A stretch of DNA of 6,492 nt from positions 1,251 through 7,742 of the forward strand of contig JAEMRB010000049.1 of NCBI GenBank assembly GCA_016463555.1. The letters are read 5' to 3'. Below the pieces are notes generated by a model that ran no database searches, was not told where the DNA came from, and saw only the letters and a program-made list of their open reading frames with translations. Positions 1 to 3,862 of the stretch are shown in pieces. The position numbers were made by a program, and so were the translations under genes. Source of the stretch: Chloroflexota bacterium (lineage in GTDB: Bacteria > Chloroflexota > Limnocylindria > Limnocylindrales > Limnocylindraceae). Position 1 is the stretch's first letter. Each line of letters starts with the position of its first letter.

Positions 1-333
1 TTAGGCGAGCTCCTTCAACGCGAAGCGCGCCTCTAGCTGCTCTGCAGTCTGGAAGCCGACGGCGCCAACTGGCTGTGCACCGGCGCCCTTGAAGTAGGCG
101 ATCGTTGGGATCGACATGATGTTGAACGCCTGCTGCAGGGCAGGGTTCTCGTCGACGTTCACCTTCACGATGGTGACCTTGCCGTCGTACTGCGCGGCGA
201 GCTTCTCGAGCTCTGGGGCAACAAGCTTGCACGGGCCACACCATGGCGCCCAGAAGTCAACGATGACGGGATGTGCCGAGTCCATGACGTCCGTCTGGAA
301 TGCTGCATCGCTGGTGTGCTTGATCTCCGCCAT
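1..333 (-). CDS. trxA: Thioredoxin
   Basis: This is a complete 110-residue classical thioredoxin, a cytoplasmic dithiol-disulfide oxidoreductase that is reduced by thioredoxin reductase and in turn reduces targets such as ribonucleotide reductase. The active site WCGPC is at residues 31-35, preceded by the VDFWAPW strand with the buried Asp26. The cis-proline loop SIPT is at 74-77, and the length is typical of the single-domain family (about 105-110 aa). There is no signal peptide or membrane segment. The ATG at 333-331 is preceded on the minus strand by AGGGGG (343-338) with a 4-nt gap, a usable ribosome binding site. It lies 75 bp downstream of the metallopeptidase gene on the same strand, so the two could share a transcript, but its own ribosome site and the gap leave an independent promoter possible. 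The stop codon is at the very edge of the window, so nothing can be said about its terminator. Confidence 0.97.
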   Translation of the reverse strand: MAEIKHTSDAAFQTDVMDSAHPVIVDFWAPWCGPCKLVAPELEKLAAQYDGKVTIVKVNVDENPALQQAFNIMSIPTIAYFKGAGAQPVGAVGFQTAEQLEARFALKELA

Positions 334-408
334 GGTTCCCCCTGCGCTCTTTATTGTGGCGGAACGGTTCGTCCACCTTGACCACCATCATAGCGAGCGG
401 CGGCAAAA

Positions 409-747
409 CTACTCGAGTCCGCGGGCGTGCAGATCCTCCTCGCTCAGCCCGAGGTAGTGCCCGATTTCATGGATGAGCGTTCGGCGCACCTCCCGCCGCA
501 GGGCCTCGGCGTCGGGGAAGTCGGCGAGGAGCGTTGCGGCGTAGAGGGTCACCTCGGGGGGCGGCTCGCCGAGGCCACCCTCAATCCCCTTCGGTAGCCC
601 GTAGAACTCGCCGTAGAGGTCAGCACCGGGCTCGTGGCTCACGGTGACGAGGAGCTCCTGGGCGGCGGAGCGTAGGGGTTCAGGTAAGCCGCGCAGCGCC
701 TCTTCGGTCAACTGCTCCACGCGTTCAAACTCTTCCAGGGGGTCCAC
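409..747 (-). CDS. Small zincin-like metallopeptidase (Zincin_1/DUF1025 type)
   Basis: This 112-residue protein has the HExxH zinc motif near its C-terminus (HEIGH, residues 93-97), followed by YLGLSEEDL. That combination is characteristic of the minimal metallopeptidase family annotated as Zincin_1 or 'metallopeptidase family protein', common in Actinobacteria and Chloroflexi. The N-terminal half has an acidic helix (residues 3-20), then a strand region and a loop with YGEFYGLPKG (45-54). His93 and His97 should be zinc ligands and Glu94 the general base. The third ligand is probably an acidic residue at 103-105, but I cannot assign it. There is no export signal, so it should be cytoplasmic. 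Substrates are unknown. The start is GTG at 747-745: an in-frame TAG lies four codons upstream (759-757) and there is no internal Met. It diverges from folE and shares a symmetric 36-bp start region with it. The call is firm at family level only. Confidence 0.88.
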   Translation of the reverse strand: MDPLEEFERVEQLTEEALRGLPEPLRSAAQELLVTVSHEPGADLYGEFYGLPKGIEGGLGEPPPEVTLYAATLLADFPDAEALRREVRRTLIHEIGHYLGLSEEDLHARGLE

Positions 748-753
748 GAGGAG

Positions 754-759
754 ATCCTA
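754..759 (-). promoter_or_regulatory. TAGGAT box before the metallopeptidase start
   Basis: On the minus strand TAGGAT ends 6 nt before the GTG start at 747. It fits the TAnnnT -10 consensus at the distance expected for a leaderless mRNA. The AGGA within it could instead act as a weak Shine-Dalgarno sequence (7-nt gap). The sequence does not decide between the two readings. No convincing -35 element was found. Confidence 0.4.
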
Positions 760-771
760 CGACGGGGCGGG

Positions 772-777
772 TAGGAT
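772..777 (+). promoter_or_regulatory. TAGGAT box before folE
   Basis: TAGGAT lies 6 nt before the folE ATG at 784. As a TAnnnT -10 box it would place transcription initiation at or next to the A of the ATG, giving a leaderless transcript. As AGGA (773-776) with a 7-nt gap it would serve as a ribosome site on a longer mRNA. The gap to the divergent gene is only 36 bp, so any -35 contact would fall near or inside the metallopeptidase reading frame. Confidence 0.4.
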
Positions 778-783
778 GAGCGA

Positions 784-1425
784 ATGCAGTCAAAGAGCAA
801 GACAGTGCGGGCAATCGTGCCCACTTCAGATGCCGAGGCCCGGATCGCTGAGGCGGCTGAGACCATCCTGCGCGCCATTGGCGAGGATCCAGCGCGTGAC
901 GGGCTCGTCGAGACGCCAGGCCGCGTTGCTCGCGCCATGCTCGAGCTCACCAGTGGCTATGCGAGCGATCCGTACGAGATCCTTGGCACCGTCTTCGAGG
1001 AGCCAGCGGGCGCCCCAGCCGGAGACCTTGTCGTTGTTGAGGGGATCCCGTTCCACGCCCTCTGCGAACACCACCTTCTGCCGTTCCCTGGCGTCGCCAC
1101 CGTTGGCTACGTGCCGAGCGGTCGCATCGTTGGCCTCTCGAAGATTCCACGCCTTGTTGATGCCTTTGCGCGACGACTGCAGGTGCAGGAGCGCCTCACC
1201 GCGCAGGTCGCCGATGCACTGAACGACGCCCTCGCGCCAGCCGGCGTTGGCGTGCTGGTCAGCGCCGAGCATCTCTGCCTTGCGGCGCGCGGCGCCCGTC
1301 AACCCGGCGTAGTGATGACGACCGAGGCGATGCGCGGCTCACTCCGCACCGATGCCACGTTGCGCGAAGCGCTGGCGCGCGCACACGATCGCGGCGTGGC
1401 GCGACGCGAGGGGCTCCATGGCTGA
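784..1425 (+). CDS. folE: GTP cyclohydrolase I
   Basis: This is a complete 213-residue GTP cyclohydrolase I (type IA), which converts GTP to 7,8-dihydroneopterin triphosphate, the entry step for folate and, in many bacteria, queuosine. The zinc site is intact: Cys94 and His97 in CEHH (94-97), and Cys165 in AEHLC (161-165). His96 and His163 match the catalytic histidines of the E. coli enzyme. Other family blocks are GRIVGLSKIPRLVDAFARR (113-131), QVQERLT (133-139), and the C-terminal MRGSLR (183-188) in place of the usual LRG. The length is close to the usual 180-220 aa. The ATG at 784 is the first start after an in-frame TAG at 772-774. It overlaps the next gene by 8 nt (1418-1425), so it leads a translationally coupled cluster. 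Linkage to a B12 mutase subunit rather than to folB/folK/folP is unusual. No other pterin gene is in view. Confidence 0.95.
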   Translation: MQSKSKTVRAIVPTSDAEARIAEAAETILRAIGEDPARDGLVETPGRVARAMLELTSGYASDPYEILGTVFEEPAGAPAGDLVVVEGIPFHALCEHHLLPFPGVATVGYVPSGRIVGLSKIPRLVDAFARRLQVQERLTAQVADALNDALAPAGVGVLVSAEHLCLAARGARQPGVVMTTEAMRGSLRTDATLREALARAHDRGVARREGLHG

Positions 1426-1825
1426 GCGATCGACGCCGATTCGCGTGCTGATCGCCAAGCCTGGCCTCGACGGTCATGACCGTGGCGCCAAGGTGCTGGC
1501 GCGCGGACTGCGCGACGAGGGCTTTGAGGTGATCTACACAGGGCTGCGCCGCACCCTTGACGCCATTGTTGCTGCAGCCATTGAAGAGGACGTCGATGTG
1601 GTCGGCTGCTCGATCCTCTCCGGCGCCCATGCGACCCTGCTGCCAAAGTTGGTTGCAAGCCTGCGCGCCTCTGGTGCCAGCGATGTGCTGGTGGTCGCGG
1701 GCGGCATCATCCCCGAGGCCGATCGCCCAGAGTTGGAGCAGGCCGGCATCTCGGGAATCTTTGGGCCAGGAACCACGATCGCCGAGGTTGCCACCTTCCT
1801 ACGTGCGAATGCCCGCCGACGCTAA
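1418..1825 (+). CDS. Cobalamin-binding small subunit of an acyl-CoA mutase (methylmalonyl-CoA mutase type)
   Basis: This 135-residue protein is a free-standing B12-binding domain. It has the base-off/His-on signature DxHxxG (D18, H20, G23), with His20 the expected lower cobalt ligand. VGCSILSGAH (62-71) and AGGIIPEAD (94-102) are the other cobalamin-contact loops, and GIFGPGTT (113-120) is near the end. Its size matches the separate small subunits of methylmalonyl-CoA mutase in archaea and Chloroflexi and of isobutyryl- or 2-hydroxyisobutyryl-CoA mutase (about 135 aa). It carries no TIM-barrel substrate domain, so it must pair with a large subunit encoded elsewhere, and the substrate cannot be read from this chain. 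The ATG at 1418 is preceded by AGGGG (1409-1413) and lies within the end of folE (8-nt overlap). An in-frame upstream ATG at 1352 only adds unrelated residues read inside folE. The following meaB supports the mutase assignment. Confidence 0.92.
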   Translation: MAERSTPIRVLIAKPGLDGHDRGAKVLARGLRDEGFEVIYTGLRRTLDAIVAAAIEEDVDVVGCSILSGAHATLLPKLVASLRASGASDVLVVAGGIIPEADRPELEQAGISGIFGPGTTIAEVATFLRANARRR

Positions 1826-2735
1826 GCATCTCGCGGCGCGGCGCGAGCTGGCGCAGGGGATCAGCGCCGTAGAGCGCCCGGGTCCAGCAGCGAATCAACG
1901 CATTCAAGAGGCGCTCGCCGCATCGGCGGCCGACGCGCGCAACGCCCTTGTTGTGGGGCTGACTGGTTCGCCTGGGGCGGGGAAGAGTTCACTCGCTGCA
2001 GCCCTCGCCGATGTGGCGCGTGCTGGCGGTCGCCGCGTCGCCATCCTTGCCATTGATCCGAGTTCGCACGAGAGCGGCGGCGCACTGCTTGGCGATCGCG
2101 TGCGCATTGACGAGCATCCCGATGATGACGGTCGCTTCACGCGCTCCATTGCCACGCGCGGCAGCGGTCGATCGCTCGCCCACGTCGCCGCTGCGGCAAC
2201 AATTCTTGTTGAGGCGGCAGGGTTTGATCTGATCTTTGTGGAGACCGTAGGCGCTGGACAGGCCGAGATCGGCATTGCACGACTCGCCGATGTGCTGCTC
2301 GTTGTGGAGGGGCCTGAGGGTGGTGACGAGGTGCAGGCGATGAAGGCGGGAATCCTCGAGGTTGCCGATATCGTTGCGGTGAACAAGTCGGATCGACCTG
2401 GCGCACAGGCCGCCTTCGATCGCCTGCGCAGTGGACTCGCCCTCGGCGCTGGCGCGCCGGAGCTTGCGCTCGTCTCTGCCACCGCTGGTGCTGGAATCAG
2501 TGAACTCTTGGCCACCATCGACGACCTGGGCGCGGGCCGCGGCGTGCGCGGTCGCGCTCGCCGTGTTGAGGCGCACCTTGTTGCCGCCGCCGAATCGCAT
2601 GTTGACGCGCAGGTGCGCGAGGCAAGGGCGAGCGGCGCACTCACGACGCGCGCCGAGCAGATCGTTGCCGGAACTCAATCGTTGACTGGATCGCTCACCG
2701 CGCTCTTCGGCATCAGCGAGACGCCTGATGCGTAA
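1809..2735 (+). CDS. meaB: Methylmalonyl-CoA mutase-associated GTPase MeaB (ArgK family)
   Basis: This is a 308-residue G3E P-loop GTPase of the MeaB/ArgK group. MeaB gates cofactor loading and protects or reactivates adenosylcobalamin-dependent acyl-CoA mutases. Motifs in order are Walker A GSPGAGKS (53-60), AIDPSS (81-86) and GGALLGDR (90-97) of switch I, TRGS (116-119), the ETVGAGQAE (145-153) G3/switch region, GGDEVQAMKAG (171-181) and the guanine-specificity NKSD (192-195). A C-terminal helical dimerisation arm runs from about 245 to 300. The size is usual (about 300-330 aa). The start is taken as ATG 1809, just inside the end of the B12-subunit gene (17-nt overlap); GTG 1803 would add two residues. 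No Shine-Dalgarno sequence is visible, so translation probably depends on coupling. The same frame stays open further 5', but that stretch is the alternate frame of the upstream gene. The older 'ArgK arginine transport kinase' name is a misannotation of this family. Confidence 0.94.
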   Translation: MPADAKHLAARRELAQGISAVERPGPAANQRIQEALAASAADARNALVVGLTGSPGAGKSSLAAALADVARAGGRRVAILAIDPSSHESGGALLGDRVRIDEHPDDDGRFTRSIATRGSGRSLAHVAAAATILVEAAGFDLIFVETVGAGQAEIGIARLADVLLVVEGPEGGDEVQAMKAGILEVADIVAVNKSDRPGAQAAFDRLRSGLALGAGAPELALVSATAGAGISELLATIDDLGAGRGVRGRARRVEAHLVAAAESHVDAQVREARASGALTTRAEQIVAGTQSLTGSLTALFGISETPDA

Positions 2736-3672
2736 GCGTCTTGTTGCTGGTGCCCTCGCCGGACTGATCGTTGCTGCGCTCAGTAGCGTCGGTGGGCCAG
2801 GGCTGCGCTTCGATGCGCCGATCCCGGCGCCGATCCTGGTCGGCCCGAGCGATGTATCGCTACCGACGCTGAACCTCGTTGTTATTGGCGACAGTTACGC
2901 GTCGGCGGCGCTCCCGTTTGATCGCGGCACGCTGCAGGTTCTTGGTGCGCCGAGCGTCTGCGCCCGCGGGCCAGCCTGGCCGCGCCTCTTGATGCCAACC
3001 AACATGCGCCTCTCGCTGACCCACGTCTCGTGCAGCGGCGCCGTTGTCGCCGATCTGGTGGATCGCCGCATGCGCGCGGGGGAGATCTTGCAGGTGCAGG
3101 CGCTCAGCGCCGAGACCGACATCGTCATGCTCGGCATCGGCGGGAACGACGCCGGCTTCTCTGAGGTCTTCGCCGCCTGCCGCACCGAGGATGCCGCCGC
3201 CTGCGTCGCCGCGGGCGAGCGCATGAAGCCCCAGGCTGCGGCCCTGAGCGGCACCCTGGTGCGCCTCTACCGCACGGTGCTCGCCAAGGCGCCGAACGCG
3301 GTGGTCATCGTGGTCATGTACGCCGACTCTCTCCCTGCGGCGGGCAGCCCCGGCCTTGACGCATGCTCCGGCTTGCGTGCTCCCGGTGACAGCATCTCTG
3401 ACGCTGACCTTGCGGTGCTCGAAGAGTGGGGAACCGACATCGCCGACCGCGTTCGTGGGGCCATCACCACCGTCAACGACCCGCGACTCCGCGTCGCCGA
3501 CCTCGCTGACGCCTTCCTCGGCCATCGCCTCTGCGACCCCGAGCCATACCAGTGGGGGAGGGATGGCGAGATCCCGTTCCACCCGAATGCGGCCGGCCAC
3601 GCCGCCTTGGCAGCTCGACTCTCCACGATGCTGGATGCCCTTGTTACCGAGGGAGCCGCCGCGCGCCGGTAG
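2728..3672 (+). CDS. Exported SGNH/GDSL-family hydrolase (esterase/lipase)
   Basis: This 314-residue serine hydrolase has all four SGNH blocks. Block I is GDSYAS (54-59, nucleophile Ser56). The block II glycine is in SCSGA (101-105, Gly104). Block III is GGNDAGF (138-144, Asn140), and block V is FHPNAAGH (284-291, catalytic His most likely His285). The N-terminus (MRKRLVAGALAGLIVAALSS) is a basic plus hydrophobic signal peptide or anchor, so the product should act outside the membrane. There is no lipobox. Six cysteines (78, 102, 151, 159, 213, 269) are compatible with the three disulfides of the Streptomyces scabies esterase-like subgroup. It probably cleaves acyl or acetyl esters of lipids or polysaccharides; the substrate is unknown. 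Its ATG overlaps the meaB stop by 8 nt and has no strong ribosome site, implying coupled translation. A secreted esterase is functionally unlike the coenzyme genes before it. Confidence 0.92.
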   Translation: MRKRLVAGALAGLIVAALSSVGGPGLRFDAPIPAPILVGPSDVSLPTLNLVVIGDSYASAALPFDRGTLQVLGAPSVCARGPAWPRLLMPTNMRLSLTHVSCSGAVVADLVDRRMRAGEILQVQALSAETDIVMLGIGGNDAGFSEVFAACRTEDAAACVAAGERMKPQAAALSGTLVRLYRTVLAKAPNAVVIVVMYADSLPAAGSPGLDACSGLRAPGDSISDADLAVLEEWGTDIADRVRGAITTVNDPRLRVADLADAFLGHRLCDPEPYQWGRDGEIPFHPNAAGHAALAARLSTMLDALVTEGAAARR

Positions 3673-3675
3673 CGC

Positions 3676-3689
3676 CGTAGCACGCTACG
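3676..3689 (+). other. Small hairpin just after the SGNH hydrolase stop
   Basis: CGTAG (3676-3680) and CTACG (3685-3689) form a 5-bp stem with a CACG loop, 3 nt after the stop codon. No T-run follows, so it is at best a weak or factor-assisted terminator for the upstream cluster. It could be chance. Confidence 0.25.
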
Positions 3690-3700
3690 CCCCGCTCATC

Positions 3701-3706
3701 TATTCT
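3701..3706 (+). promoter_or_regulatory. Candidate -10 box for tRNA-Lys (and possibly carAB)
   Basis: TATTCT (TAnnnT type) lies 7 nt before the first base of the mature tRNA, which would place initiation within a nucleotide or so of the tRNA 5' end. No good -35 hexamer is seen 16-18 bp upstream. It is the only plausible promoter-like element I see between the SGNH hydrolase and carA. Confidence 0.35.
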
Positions 3707-3713
3707 CCGCCGT

Positions 3714-3788
3714 GGGCCGGTAGCTCAGCGGTAGAGCAAGTGACTCTTAATCACTAGGTCGTGGGTTCGAATCCCACCCGGCTCACCA
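3714..3788 (+). tRNA. tRNA-Lys (anticodon CTT)
   Basis: A full cloverleaf can be drawn by hand. The acceptor stem is 3714-3720 paired with 3778-3784 (seven pairs, one G-U at the second position). The D stem is GCTC/GAGC (3723-3726/3734-3737). The anticodon stem is AGTGA/TCACT (3739-3743/3751-3755) with loop CTCTTAA, giving anticodon CTT at 3746-3748 and decoding the lysine codon AAG. The variable loop is 3756-3760. The T stem is GTGGG/CCCAC (3761-3765/3773-3777) with loop TTCGAAT. The discriminator is A3785 and CCA is encoded at 3786-3788. It lies 41 nt after the SGNH hydrolase and 74 nt before carA on the same strand. Confidence 0.97.
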
Positions 3789-3799
3789 GTGAAGACTGG
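3786..3799 (+). other. Hairpin formed by the tRNA CCA end and flanking sequence
   Basis: CCAGT (3786-3790) pairs perfectly with ACTGG (3795-3799) across a GAAG loop, so the CCA tail of the tRNA is the 5' arm of the stem. The sequence after it (3801-3809) is pyrimidine-rich but not a T-run, so read-through to carA is expected. It may influence 3' processing of the tRNA, or be chance. Confidence 0.35.
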
Positions 3800-3813
3800 C
3801 GTTCCTTTCGAGA

Positions 3814-3829
3814 CGATCCAGAGAGATCG
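3814..3829 (+). promoter_or_regulatory. PyrR-binding loop in the carA leader
   Basis: CGATC (3814-3818) and GATCG (3825-3829) form a perfect 5-bp stem closing the hexaloop CAGAGA (3819-3824). The PyrR-recognised RNA consensus, as known from Bacillus and other bacterial pyr leaders, is ARUCCNGNGAGGYU: a CNGNGA hexaloop on a C-G closing pair. The core UCCAGAGAG is identical here. The deviations are a compensated G-C in place of the consensus A-U pair, and U-A in place of the U-G pair. It lies directly ahead of a pyrimidine gene, where such a site is expected. PyrR with bound UMP/UTP would stabilise the loop and repress carAB. pyrR itself is not in the window. Confidence 0.72.
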
Positions 3830-3848
3830 CAGATGGCCCTGTGAGGCC

Positions 3849-3857
3849 GGAGAGGAG
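3849..3857 (+). promoter_or_regulatory. carA ribosome binding site
   Basis: GGAGAGGAG ends 5 nt before GTG 3863 and is the strongest Shine-Dalgarno sequence in the window. It fixes the GTG start. It is also the 3' arm of the predicted sequestering stem. Confidence 0.8.
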
Positions 3858-3862
3858 TACAG

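Larger units (their letters stand above)
754..777. repeat. Perfect 7-bp inverted repeat centred between divergent starts
   Basis: ATCCTAC (754-760) and GTAGGAT (771-777) are exact inverted copies separated by the G-rich 10-nt spacer 761-770. The dyad axis (765/766) is also the exact midpoint of the two start codons at 747 and 784. Each arm therefore provides the same TAGGAT box 6 nt ahead of each gene. It may be a shared operator, or simply two similar start signals facing outward. Confidence 0.6.
3802..3857 (+). promoter_or_regulatory. Predicted Shine-Dalgarno-sequestering stem of the carA leader
   Basis: The pyrimidine tract 3802-3809 can pair with 3850-3857 over eight consecutive positions (six Watson-Crick, two G-U), plus a possible ninth G-U (3801/3858). 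The 3' arm is most of the carA ribosome binding site. The stem would enclose the PyrR-type hairpin (3814-3829) and a second hairpin (3835-3848, GGCC arms), giving a three-way junction that blocks translation initiation. This is hand-folded. Pyrimidine/purine complementarity to a Shine-Dalgarno sequence is easy to find by chance, so the energy needs computing. Confidence 0.45.

Noticed and set aside
334..408. Search for a promoter or terminator between the metallopeptidase and trxA genes
   Set aside because: Only partial hairpins (e.g. GTGG 356-359 with CCAC 373-376) and a poor -10-like CACAAT (minus strand, 358-353) were seen; none is strong enough to call.
116..457. Plus-strand frame opposite trxA
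   Set aside because: It is antisense to the thioredoxin active-site region and has no recognisable domain.
1352..1417. Upstream ATG for the B12-binding subunit
   Set aside because: It would add 22 residues read out of frame from the 3' end of folE. ATG 1418 has AGGGG before it and gives the usual subunit length.
1557..1808. 5' extension of the meaB frame
   Set aside because: The first 84 codons are the alternate frame of the B12-subunit gene and resemble no MeaB N-terminus. ATG 1809 (or GTG 1803) gives a family-length protein.
1904..2644. Long minus-strand open frame opposite meaB (246 codons)
   Set aside because: Ser/Ala/Arg/Pro-rich translation typical of the complement of a GC-rich gene; no domain is recognisable and meaB is well supported.
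2860..3600. Long minus-strand open frame opposite the SGNH hydrolase (246 codons)
   Set aside because: Low-complexity shadow of a gene with all catalytic blocks present on the plus strand.
3833..3844. Three-codon ATG GCC CTG TGA mini-frame in the carA leader
   Set aside because: Too short to judge, no clear ribosome site, and easily chance.
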